Shown here in pieces: positions 42,310-50,866 of a stretch of 64,000 nucleotides of DNA. The notes under the pieces are model-generated. The model was not told the origin of the DNA. It did no database searches and was given only the letters and a program-made list of their open reading frames with translations. Position numbers and translations under genes: made by a program. The number at the start of each line of letters is the position of its first letter. Position 1 is the stretch's first letter. The DNA is from Aerococcaceae bacterium DSM 111022 (GTDB lineage Bacteria; Bacillota; Bacilli; Lactobacillales; Aerococcaceae): positions 186,001 to 250,000 of the forward strand of contig JACBXO010000001.1 in the NCBI GenBank assembly GCA_015863195.1, in the 5' to 3' direction.

Positions 42310-42500
42310 GTTAGTTGTTTGCTTCTGAAATCCGAAACAACTAACAGAAATGCTATAAGTGTTAGTCGTTTGCATTTAAAATCCGAAACAACTAACACAT
42401 GAGGGAAAAGTGTTAGTCGTTTACTTTTAGAATCCGAAACAACTAACAGATGTGGGATAAGTGTTAGTCGTTTGCTTTTTGACTCCGAAACAACTAACAG
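42310..42500. repeat. Tandem array, period 51 bp, four units
   Basis: Units start at 42310, 42361, 42412 and 42463, exactly 51 bases apart. Each has arms GTTAGTCGTTT and GAAACAACTAAC (span about 36) and a linker of about 15 bases. Loops differ in single positions between units. It lies just left of element copy D. Confidence 0.9.
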
Positions 42501-42545
42501 TATGCATCCAAGTGAAATAATTAATCAATGCAATTTAGTTCGCTC

Positions 42546-42705
42546 AGCAAACTGCGGGACAAAAAGAAAAGAGTTGCATTGGCAACTCTTCCTATCTTGT
42601 AATGAGGAGGCTTTTAGGCGGTGGCCTAAAAGCTTCTTTTATTAAATGAAGTCAATTTCTGGGGGGAATTGACTTCTGCATTTGATCCCGTAGTTTGCTA
42701 TGGGT
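42546..42705. repeat. Modular hairpin element, copy D, reverse orientation
   Basis: Ends GCAAACTGCGGGA (42548 on) and TCCCGTAGTTTGC (to 42699) are near-perfect terminal inverted repeats. Hairpins in order: GAGTTGC/GCAACTC (42571-42588), GCTTTTAGGC/GCCTAAAAGC (42610-42633), GAAGTCAATT/AATTGACTTC (42648-42676). This is the reverse of the order in copies A and C, and the GAGTCGC hairpin is missing. Arrays lie on both sides. Confidence 0.82.
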
Positions 42706-42768
42706 GCTGGAGAGATGTGGGGAATTTATTTGAGTTTGGTTGGTAGTGCTATTTTGGTTAGAGCTGTA

Positions 42769-43038
42769 CCTTCACGATATGTGAAGGTACTCAGTTCAGT
42801 TTGGGAGAAGGTTCGTAATCCGTGAAGGTTCGCAGACCGGAGTCTGAGCAGGTTCGCAATCTGATAAGGTGCTCGAATTGGAGACGGAATAGGTTCGTAA
42901 TCTGTGAAGGATCGGAGAACGGGGCCAAAGCAGGTTCACAAATCGCGAAGGTTCGGAGAACATAGTCGGAGTAGGTTCACGAATCGTGAAGCTTTGCGGT
43001 CAAGTATCGGAGCACCTTCTCAACCTGTGAACCACCTT
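42769..43038. repeat. Tandem array, period 41 bp, about six units
   Basis: Units start at 42810, 42851, 42892, 42933, 42974 and, partial, 43015, all 41 bases apart. Each begins GGTTCG or GGTTCAC and holds an imperfect palindrome, clearest in unit 5 as TTCACGAATCGTGAA. A hairpin ACCTTCAC/GTGAAGGT (42769-42789) precedes the array. More diverged than the 42310 array. Confidence 0.8.
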
Positions 43039-43132
43039 AATTCCTATACCGTTTTTTGTATCTGATCTGCCATCAAAAGCCAGAACTCACTGGGATCGTA
43101 GTTGGTAACGGATTCATTTATGCCACGTTTTT

Positions 43133-43150
43133 AAAAACACGAACATTCGA
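43133..43150 (+). promoter_or_regulatory. PurBox-like site upstream of second BMP gene
   Basis: AAAACACGAACATTCG is repeated here exactly as before the first BMP gene, about 55 bases before the -10-like TATAGT (43204-43209). Conservation amid otherwise different upstream sequence supports a regulator site. Confidence 0.65.
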
Positions 43151-43252
43151 GAAATTTAAATGGTTTATTCGTAAAATTTGTTTTAAATGGGGGTCAATTG
43201 GCTTATAGTGGTTATCGTAATAAATCCAATGAGAATTTTAGGAGTGTAATAA

Positions 43253-44286
43253 TTGAAAAAATTAACAAAAGCATTACTGACATTATCTGGTGCGGCTTTG
43301 GCTGTGTCGCCTTTAGCAATTTCGGCGCAGGAGGATGATGGTTTATCGGCAGTTATGATTACTGACCAGGGGAGTGTTGACGACAAGTCGTTCAATCAAT
43401 CTGCTTGGGAAGGGTTAGTTGCCTGGGGGCAAGAACATGGTAAGGAGCAGGGTGTTGGTGGCTACCAATTTTAGAATCCCATTCAGACTCTGACTATATC
43501 ACGAACTTCAATACAGCAATGCAAGGTGGGGTTGATGTCATTTTTGGTGTCGGCTTTAAAGTCCAAGACGCTTTAACACAAATGGCAGGGCAAAATCCAA
43601 ACCAAAACTTCGCAATGGTAGATACAATCGCTGAAGGTGATAATATCGCGTCCCTAAGCTTCAAAGACGAAGAAGCTGGATTTTTAGCCGGTGTCGCAGC
43701 CGCATCAACCACTGAAACCAACCATATCGCTTTTGTTGGTGGGGTAGAAGGCGCAGTGTTAGACCGCTTCGAAGCAGGATTTGCAGCAGGAGCAAAAGCA
43801 GTAAATCCGGACATCGAAATTTCAGTTGAATATGTAGGAAGCTTTGCGGACGCACCACGCGGAAAACAAATCGCAGCAGCACTATATTCGAACAATGTCG
43901 ACGTCATCTTCCAAGGCGCAGGCGGATCAGGAAACGGCGTATTCTCTGAAGCACGCGACTTAGTAACTGCAGACCCAGACCGCAACATTTGGGTCATCGG
44001 AAGCGACCGCGACCAAGAAGAAGAAGGAACGATTGAAATTGACGGCGAAACACGCACAATTACACTCACGTCAACACTCAAAGAAATCGGCACATCAATG
44101 AAACGCTTCCTAGAAGAAACCGAAGAAAACGGCTTCCAAGCAGGAAACACAGTCTACGGATTAGCCGAAGGCGGCATTGGTTTAACAAATGGACAATTAG
44201 CTGAAGACGTAATCTCTACCATCGAAGACTACGAACAACAAATCATCAACGGCGAAATTGACATCCCAACCACACCAGCCGACTAA
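43253..44286 (+). pseudogene. Second BMP family protein, single-base frameshift
   Basis: A close paralogue of the gene at 41194, with the same TTG start and signal peptide, also lacking a lipobox. The frame stops at 43472-43474 after GVGGYQF. Adding one T to the four-T run (about 43468-43471) restores the family sequence and joins it with the second frame (AMQGGVDVIFGVGFKV onward) to the stop at 44286. The joined product has about 344 residues like its sister. Apart from the indel the sequence is well conserved, so the break is recent or a sequencing error. Confidence 0.88.
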
Positions 44287-44298
44287 AATATAAACACC

Positions 44299-44326
44299 AA
44301 GCTCTGGATTTTTTCAGAGCTTTTCT
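44299..44326 (+). terminator. Terminator of second BMP gene
   Basis: AAGCTCTG and CAGAGCTT pair around an eight-base loop, followed by TT and a T-rich stretch. Confidence 0.75.
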
Positions 44327-44522
44327 TTGTAAAAGTATAGTAAAGATAATTTATTGAGCATTAGAAATGAAAGAAAACAAAATTGAAAGCACAATATATC
44401 AAAGAAAATATTCGCTTCAAGAAAATAACCATCAATAAAAAAAGATTTTAGCCAAAAAATACTTTTAATTATAAAAGAAGAAGACTATAATACATAGGGT
44501 GAAAGCGAATTCATTTCATTTA

Positions 44523-44570
44523 AAACGATTTACTATATAATGTATCGTTTCAATTAATAAATGGTATAAT
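44523..44570 (+). promoter_or_regulatory. nupOPQ promoter with inverted repeat
   Basis: AAACGAT (44523-44529) and ATCGTTT (44544-44550) are inverted repeats. An extended -10 TGG-TATAAT (to 44570) follows. The repeat may be an operator. The rest of 44287-44656 shows no gene and no PurBox. Confidence 0.5.
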
Positions 44571-44656
44571 AAGGTGAATTTAATAACAGAATTCTAATTT
44601 AACATCTGTTTAAATATCATCTATAATGGATTAAATGACTATATAAGGAGGATATC

Positions 44657-46222
44657 ATGGCAAATACACAAACACCTGTCATTGAAATGCGCCAGATTTC
44701 AAAACAATTCGGCGGTTTCTATGCCAATAAGGATATCAATCTAGAATTGCGCAAAGGTAAAATTCATGCACTACTTGGTGAAAATGGGGCCGGGAAGTCA
44801 ACATTAATGAATATGTTGTCTGGGTTACTCATGCCAACATCAGGTGAGATTTTAATGAATGGTGAGCCTGTTTCAATTGATTCGCCAACAAAAGCGAATA
44901 AGATTGGTATTGGTATGGTTCATCAGCATTTTATGTTGATCCAAGCATTTACTGTTTTGGAAAATATTATCTTAGGAGCAGAAGAAACAAGTGGTATAAC
45001 TTTAGATAAAAAATCTTCGATTGAAAAACTAGAAGACTTATCTAAACGTTACGGATTAGCCGTTGACCCGAAAGCGACTGTTCGTGATATTTCAGTAGGG
45101 ATGCAACAACGTGTAGAAATCTTGAAAGTGTTATATCGTGGAGCAGAGGTTCTAATTTTCGATGAGCCAACAGCATCATTAACACCTCAAGAAATTGATG
45201 ACTTAATGATTACTTTACGCGCTTTAGCTAAAGAAGGTAAATCAATTATCATCATCACACATAAATTAGATGAAATTAAAGCAGTAGCCGATCGCTGTAC
45301 AGTTATCCGTCGTGGTCAGTCAATTGACACAGTTAATGTAGCCGACGTTTCGTCTAAAGACTTAGCTGACATGATGGTGGGTCGTAGCGTATCATTCAAA
45401 ACAGATAAGACACCGGCAAATCCTCAAGAGATTGCTTTAAATGTTGAAAACTTATCGGTTAAAGATTCTCGTGGTATTACTGTTGTTGATGATTTATCAT
45501 TCAATGTCCGTGACGGCGAAATCGTTGGTATTGCTGGGGTTGATGGAAACGGTCAAACAGAATTAATCTTAACATTAAACGGTTTAATGGATGCTGATTC
45601 TGGAAAGATTACTTTTAAAGGTGAAGATATTACAAATTCAACACCGCGTTCATTATTTGAAAAAGGGTTAGGACATATTCCTGAAGACAGACATAAACAT
45701 GGAATTATTTTAGATTTTGCTGTTGAAGAAAACTTTGTCTTAAAAAATTACTACCGTGAACCATTTTCAAAAAATACATTCATGCAATTTAAAGCCATTG
45801 AAGAAAATGCCAATGAACTGATTGAAAAATATGACGTTCGTACAACTTCTTCAAAAGCACCTGCCAGAGCATTATCTGGTGGTAACCAACAAAAAGCCAT
45901 TATCGCCCGTGAATTAAAAGCAGCACCAGAATTTTTATCTGCCGCTAACCCAACTCGTGGTTTAGACGTTGGTGCAATCGAATTTATTCATAAAGCAATT
46001 ATTGATGAACGTGATAAAGGCAATGGTGTGTTACTGATGAGTTTCGAATTAGATGAAATTATGAACTTATCAGACCGTATTATTGTAATGTATGGCGGTA
46101 AAATTGTCGCTGACATCCCTGCGTCTGAAACAAATGAACAAGAGTTAGGTCAAATGATGGCTGGTACTCCTTATTCAGAAGTAGTGAGACAACGCGGTGA
46201 AGGGAGTGTCGTAAATGAGTAA
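44657..46222 (+). CDS. nupO: Nucleoside ABC transporter ATP-binding protein
   Basis: 521 residues with two ATPase domains. The first has Walker A GENGAGKSTLMN near 39-50, signature VGMQQRVEILK and Walker B VLIFDEPTASL. The second has the degenerate GVDGNGQTEL and signature ALSGGNQQKAIIARE that are normal for this family. It powers uptake of nucleosides bound by BMP proteins. It overlaps nupP by eight bases; nupO-P-Q form an operon matching nupOPQ (yufOPQ) of Bacillus subtilis. GGAGG precedes the ATG. Confidence 0.9.
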   Translation: MANTQTPVIEMRQISKQFGGFYANKDINLELRKGKIHALLGENGAGKSTLMNMLSGLLMPTSGEILMNGEPVSIDSPTKANKIGIGMVHQHFMLIQAFTVLENIILGAEETSGITLDKKSSIEKLEDLSKRYGLAVDPKATVRDISVGMQQRVEILKVLYRGAEVLIFDEPTASLTPQEIDDLMITLRALAKEGKSIIIITHKLDEIKAVADRCTVIRRGQSIDTVNVADVSSKDLADMMVGRSVSFKTDKTPANPQEIALNVENLSVKDSRGITVVDDLSFNVRDGEIVGIAGVDGNGQTELILTLNGLMDADSGKITFKGEDITNSTPRSLFEKGLGHIPEDRHKHGIILDFAVEENFVLKNYYREPFSKNTFMQFKAIEENANELIEKYDVRTTSSKAPARALSGGNQQKAIIARELKAAPEFLSAANPTRGLDVGAIEFIHKAIIDERDKGNGVLLMSFELDEIMNLSDRIIVMYGGKIVADIPASETNEQELGQMMAGTPYSEVVRQRGEGSVVNE

Positions 46223-47300
46223 AAGAAATAGTGTTTTAGTTCCGATTCTTTCTATTCTTATTGGTTTACTAGTTGGTGCTGTTATTATGCTTGCCTTTGG
46301 CTACAATGTCATCGACGGTTATGTTGCTTTATTTAAAGGAGCACTAGGTACACCATTTAATATTGGTCAAACCGTTCGTGCAGCAACACCATTAATCTTT
46401 ACTGGTTTAGGGTTTGCGGTAGCTTATACTGCCGGATTCTTTAATATCGGTTTATCAGGACAAGCCTTAGCAGGTTGGTTAACTTCTGTTTGGATCGGTT
46501 TATCATTTTCACCAGAAACAAGTAAATGGATCGTATTACCAACTGCGATCATTGCGGGTGCTTTAGCAGGTGCATTATGGGCTGGTATTGCCGGTGTCTT
46601 AAAAGCTTTCTTTAATACAAGTGAAGTTATTATTACCATCATGTTAAACTATGTCAGTGTTTATACTTCTGACTATTTAATCCGTAATGTCATTACAGAC
46701 CGTGCCGATGCAACGCCATTTGTGGCGCCTAATGCCAGTTTAAAATGGCCTTGGTTAACAGAAGCAACCGGTTATTCAACGGTTCATACAGGAATTTTCT
46801 TAGCGATTATCTTTGCGGTGATTGTTTACTTCTTAATGAATAAAACAACACTTGGATTTGAATTAAAAGCCGTTGGTAAAAACAGTCATGCAGCAAACTA
46901 TGCAGGTATGAACGCGAAACGTAATATTATTTTAGGTATGTTATTATCCGGTGGTTTAGCTGGTTTAGGTGGGGTAATGAGTGGTTTAGGAGAATTCGGA
47001 AACATCTTCTTACTAAACGGTGTTGCTCCAGCAATCGGTTTCGATGGGATGGCAGTTGCCTTATTAGGTGGCTTAAATCCATTAGGTATTATTTTTGGTA
47101 GTTTATTATTTGGTGCACTACAAACAGGTAGTTCATCAATGCCATTAGTTGCCGGAATTCCATCAGAATTAGTAAGTATTATTACGGCGATCATTATTTT
47201 CTTCGTCGGAGCAAGTTATATTATTACTTGCTTTATGGATAGACCAAACCGTACTGCACTTACTAATAAAGAAGTAATTAAAGAAGGGGGCGATAAATAA
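46215..47300 (+). CDS. nupP: Nucleoside ABC transporter permease
   Basis: 361 residues, about ten membrane helices, BPD_transp_2 family. FTGLGFAVAYTAGFFNIGLSGQ near 59-80 is the conserved permease loop, and GFDGMAVALLGGLNPLG near 276 the second hallmark. It forms the membrane channel with nupQ. It starts within the end of nupO and its stop overlaps the nupQ ATG (TAATG), which couples the three genes. Confidence 0.9.
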   Translation: MSKRNSVLVPILSILIGLLVGAVIMLAFGYNVIDGYVALFKGALGTPFNIGQTVRAATPLIFTGLGFAVAYTAGFFNIGLSGQALAGWLTSVWIGLSFSPETSKWIVLPTAIIAGALAGALWAGIAGVLKAFFNTSEVIITIMLNYVSVYTSDYLIRNVITDRADATPFVAPNASLKWPWLTEATGYSTVHTGIFLAIIFAVIVYFLMNKTTLGFELKAVGKNSHAANYAGMNAKRNIILGMLLSGGLAGLGGVMSGLGEFGNIFLLNGVAPAIGFDGMAVALLGGLNPLGIIFGSLLFGALQTGSSSMPLVAGIPSELVSIITAIIIFFVGASYIITCFMDRPNRTALTNKEVIKEGGDK

Positions 47301-48253
47301 TGGTCAGTACTTTAGCTTTAATCGTATCGTCGACACTTGTTTATTCTGCACCATTAATTTTTACCGCTCTTGGTGGAGTTTATTCTGAACGTAGTGGTAT
47401 TGTTAACGTTGGACTTGAAGGTATTATGGTTATGGGAGCATTCAGTTCTGTCGTAATTAACCTTCTAATGGAAGCAGCGGGGTATAGTTTAAGCCCTTGG
47501 GTATTTGTCCTAGTTGGTGGTATCGTAGGTATGGTATTTGCATTAATCCATGCGGTTGCAACGGTTCACTTACGTGCAGATCATATCATTTCAGGTACAG
47601 TATTGAACTTAATTTCAATTCCACTGGCTATTTTCTTAACACGTGTTATCTTTGATGGCCGTGGTCAAACAGATATTATCTCTAAATCTTTTGGATATTT
47701 TAATTTTCCAGTTTTAGCAGAGATTCCTGTTATTGGTCAAATTTTCTTTAGACAAACATCACTTCCAGCTTATGTTGGTATCTTATTAGCAGTGGTCAGC
47801 TACTTTGTAATTTTCAAAACAAAATTCGGTTTACGATTACGTTCTGTAGGTGAAAACCCTCAAGCAGCTGATACATTAGGTATTAATGTTTATGCGATGC
47901 GTTACGCGGGTGTTATTTTATCTGGTTTATTCGGTGGTATGGGTGGAGCTGTTTTAGCGCAATCAATCTCGTTAAACTTCTCAACTTCAACCATTGCTGG
48001 TCAAGGTTTCATGTCAATGGCGGCAATGATTTTCGGTCGTCATAATCCAATCGGCGCGATGGCTGCTGCAATCTTCTTCGGATTTGCGCAATCATTAGCA
48101 GTTGTTGGTTCACAGATTCCAGTGATCAGTGAAATTCCATCTGTTTACTTACAAATTGCGCCTTACGTAATCACAATCATTGCTTTAGTATTCTTCGGGC
48201 GTAATGCTCAAGGACCTGCTGCCAATGGTACAACTTATGTTAAGACAAAATAA
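47300..48253 (+). CDS. nupQ: Nucleoside ABC transporter permease
   Basis: 317 residues, eight to nine helices, second BPD_transp_2 permease of the same transporter. The hallmark loop is FTALGGVYSERSGIVNVGLEG near 20-40 (shown within limit as SERSGIVNVGLEG) and MSMAAMIFGRHNPIGAM near 240. Last gene of the operon, with terminator at 48266-48290. Together with BMP binding proteins it should import guanosine and related nucleosides. Confidence 0.9.
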   Translation: MVSTLALIVSSTLVYSAPLIFTALGGVYSERSGIVNVGLEGIMVMGAFSSVVINLLMEAAGYSLSPWVFVLVGGIVGMVFALIHAVATVHLRADHIISGTVLNLISIPLAIFLTRVIFDGRGQTDIISKSFGYFNFPVLAEIPVIGQIFFRQTSLPAYVGILLAVVSYFVIFKTKFGLRLRSVGENPQAADTLGINVYAMRYAGVILSGLFGGMGGAVLAQSISLNFSTSTIAGQGFMSMAAMIFGRHNPIGAMAAAIFFGFAQSLAVVGSQIPVISEIPSVYLQIAPYVITIIALVFFGRNAQGPAANGTTYVKTK

Positions 48254-48265
48254 TTCATTCATTTC

Positions 48266-48290
48266 AAAACGACCTTCGGGTCGTTTTTTT
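48266..48290 (+). terminator. Terminator of nupOPQ
   Basis: AAAACGACC-TTCG-GGTCGTTTT with a UUCG tetraloop, followed by further T. Confidence 0.9.
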
Positions 48291-48353
48291 GTTGGTTGGG
48301 ATTTATGTGGAAGATGTGGGGAGGATCGTGCTGGAGGGATTATTTTGTGTGGA

Positions 48354-48506
48354 TTATCATTTCGCGGAGATAAACCGTGTGAAATGATAATTTTCAGCTG
48401 AATTTTATCATTTCATGTCTACCGGAGCGTCAAAATGATAATTTTGAGCATTTTATTATCATTTCAAACCATAATTCATTTCAAAATGATAATTCATACA
48501 CTGGAC
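48354..48506. repeat. Tandem array, period 51 bp, three units
   Basis: Units start at 48354, 48405 and 48456, exactly 51 apart. Each has arms TTATCATTTC and GAAATGATAA (unit 2 and 3: AAAATGATAA), span about 37. Loops are unrelated between units while the arms are kept. It lies left of element copy E. Confidence 0.85.
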
Positions 48507-48599
48507 ACATGTCTTCTAGAAGATAATTAGACTAGACATTCAATTGTATAGAAACTACTAACTCAGCTCACTCATAATTCCCAGTCCTCCCATCCCAAA

Positions 48600-48793
48600 A
48601 CAAACTGCGGGATTCAATTCCGTCAATTTCTCCAGAAATTGACTTCCGCCTTTTTTGAATGACACTTTTCGACTTAAGGCGAAAAGTACACTTGATATAA
48701 GGAGGCTTTTCGCTTAACGAAAAGCGACATCATCACTCAAAGAGGTAGAGTCGCTGAGGCGACTCTATTCGAATTCCTTTGTTTGTTGTAGGA
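48600..48793. repeat. Modular hairpin element, copy E
   Basis: Left end ACAAACTGCGGGATTC and right end GAATTCCTTTGTTTGT are imperfect terminal inverted repeats. Hairpins: GTCAATTTC/GAAATTGAC (48622-48643), ACTTTTCG/CGAAAAGT (48664-48687), GCTTTTCG/CGAAAAGC (48705-48725), GAGTCGC/GCGACTC (48748-48765). The third corresponds in position to the GCTTTTAGG hairpin of the other copies but with changed arms on both sides, so pairing is preserved. Arrays lie on both sides. Confidence 0.8.
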
Positions 48794-48864
48794 ATACCAT
48801 AAATATAGATTAATTGGGAAGTTGGGATGATTTGCAGTGGTGAAAGTGGACTTAACGCGGTATA

Positions 48865-49140
48865 TTTTCTTAACGCTGCGCATCTAGCTGAGTTAAGAAA
48901 ACTTTAGGCCTTATATTTTCTTAACGATGGGCAATCGGCTGAGTTGAGAAAACTTTATGTTGTATATTTTCTAAACGATGGGCAATCGGCTGAGTTGAGA
49001 AATCTTTATGTTGTATATTTTCTAAACGATGGGTAATCGGCTGAGTTGAGAAAACTTTTTTCTTTAAATTTACTTAACGATGGGCAATCGGCTAAGTTAA
49101 GAAAACTTTAGGTTGTATATTTTCTTTAAACTATCCCATT
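48865..49140. repeat. Tandem array, period 51 bp, six units
   Basis: Units start at 48865, 48916, 48967, 49018, 49069 and, partial, 49120, all 51 apart. Each has TTTTCTTAAC, the loop GATGGGCAATCGGCTGA, then GTTGAGAAAA or GTTAAGAAAA (span about 37). Unlike other arrays the loop is also well conserved. It lies between element copy E and crtN. Confidence 0.9.
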
Positions 49141-49325
49141 ATAATTTGCAGTTTTTTATCAGTTTTGTGTCCTTGATAAGGGGAGCATTTTAAACGCTTA
49201 CTATGGAAAGTAATTGAACAAAACTAATAATGCATGTATTGAGAAGTTAGAAAATAAAATAATCAACTTACTCAGGCGTTAATTCTTGATTTTTCCTTCT
49301 ATAAATGATATTTTTTAATCATACT

Positions 49326-49337
49326 TATCAGGTGATA
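49326..49337. promoter_or_regulatory. Palindrome upstream of crtN
   Basis: TATCAGGTGATA, an interrupted palindrome 36 bases before the crtN start. It could be an operator for the TetR protein encoded downstream; no second copy was seen, so this is tentative. Confidence 0.3.
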
Positions 49338-49372
49338 AAAAATTGATAGATTGATAAAAGGAGATTCAAAAA

Positions 49373-50866
49373 ATGAAAAAAGTGAGTGTGATAGGAGCAG
49401 GGACAGCTGGTTTAGCTGCTGCTGTTCGTCTTCAAACAGAAGGATATGACGTACATCTATACGAAAAAAATTCTAAAATTGGCGGTAAAATGTTTCAAAT
49501 TAATGAAGAAGGTTATCGTTTTGACGTGGGACCGACAATTGTCATGACACCAGACATTTATAATGAAGTATTTGAGTATGCCGGCAGAGATCCAAAAGAC
49601 TACATTCCGATGCAAAAACTAGATCCAATGATTGGTGTGACGTATAGAGATGGTAAAAAATTTAATTTATCGAATGATTTTGTTGAATTAATTAAATTAT
49701 TAGAAGAAGAATCTGAAGAAGATACTTCAGGATTTATCAAATATATGTCTAATATCTATGAAAGATACTTGGTTGCCAAAAATAAAATATTGAATCGCTC
49801 ATATCGTAGTCTTGGAGAATTTATCAATCCTAAAAGTTTACTCGATATATACAGACTTAAGACTTTTGATAATGCCTATAATGAAATGGGTAAATTTATA
49901 AAAAATGATTACTTGAAAAAAATGTTTGCTTTCCAAACTCTATATATTGGTATTTCTCCGCATAGCGGACCATCTTTATATAATATGATTCCCATGTTAG
50001 AAATGTTCTATGGAATATGGCATATCAAAGGTGGCATGTATTCAATGGCTCAAGGTATGGCCGATTTATTTGAAGAACTTGGTGGGACCATTCACTTGAA
50101 TGCACCGGTTGAAGAAATTTTGATTGAAGACAAAGAAGCTAAAGGTATACGTGTAAATGGTGAAGAAATTCTATCTGATTACACGATGGTGAATGCTGAC
50201 TTCCCTTATACAATGACAAATTTGATTCCAAATGAAAAAGATAGAGGAAAATATACCGATAAAAAAGTAAATAATATGGAGTACTCTTGTTCATGTTTTA
50301 TTTTATATTTAGGTGTAGATAAAGCATATCCAACCGAAGCAGTACATACTTTCCATATTGCCGATGACTTTGACCGAAATATCTCAGACATTTTTGATGC
50401 AGGTGTTTTACCAGAAGATCCTTCGATTTATGTCTTTAATGTTTCACAAGTGGACAAATCATTATCACCAGAAGATAGAGATTCTCTATATGTTTTAGTT
50501 CCGGTACCTGAATTATCACTCTTTGATGAATGGACAGAAGAAACGATTCAAAATTACCGTGAAAAAGTGCTAAATATCCTAACAGATATTGAACCTTTCC
50601 AAGATATTAAAGAACATATTCGTTATGAGTCAATTTATACGCCAAAAATGTTTGAAGAAAATTTTAATGCTTATAATGGCGCAACATTTGGATTAAGACC
50701 GTCATTATTCCAGAGTGCTTATTTCCGTCCACACAATAAATTTGATTATGCAGATAACTTATATTTCTGTGGAAGTAGTATTCATCCTGGTGCTGGTGTA
50801 CCTACTGTATTACAAAGTGCAAAACTATCAGTTGAGGAGTTGTTAAAAGATGATAGGGAAAAATAA
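49373..50866 (+). CDS. crtN: 4,4'-diapophytoene desaturase, CrtN
   Basis: 497 residues, CrtI-type flavin desaturase. N-terminal VIGAGTAGLAAAVRL (5-19) binds FAD; YEKNSKIGGKM follows; the C-terminal block is YFCGSSIHPGAGVPTVLQSA near 465. It dehydrogenates the C30 carotene made by CrtM to diaponeurosporene at the membrane. Start with AAAGGAG and correct spacing. It overlaps crtM by 17 bases, so crtN-crtM are coupled as in staphylococci (there crtM-crtN). C30 rather than C40 is inferred from the pathway neighbours crtP, crtQ and crtO. Confidence 0.88.
   Translation: MKKVSVIGAGTAGLAAAVRLQTEGYDVHLYEKNSKIGGKMFQINEEGYRFDVGPTIVMTPDIYNEVFEYAGRDPKDYIPMQKLDPMIGVTYRDGKKFNLSNDFVELIKLLEEESEEDTSGFIKYMSNIYERYLVAKNKILNRSYRSLGEFINPKSLLDIYRLKTFDNAYNEMGKFIKNDYLKKMFAFQTLYIGISPHSGPSLYNMIPMLEMFYGIWHIKGGMYSMAQGMADLFEELGGTIHLNAPVEEILIEDKEAKGIRVNGEEILSDYTMVNADFPYTMTNLIPNEKDRGKYTDKKVNNMEYSCSCFILYLGVDKAYPTEAVHTFHIADDFDRNISDIFDAGVLPEDPSIYVFNVSQVDKSLSPEDRDSLYVLVPVPELSLFDEWTEETIQNYREKVLNILTDIEPFQDIKEHIRYESIYTPKMFEENFNAYNGATFGLRPSLFQSAYFRPHNKFDYADNLYFCGSSIHPGAGVPTVLQSAKLSVEELLKDDREK

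Noticed and set aside
41544-44150. Long minus-strand open frames opposite the BMP genes
   Set aside because: They exist because of codon bias of the plus-strand genes; no start signal and no recognisable domain.
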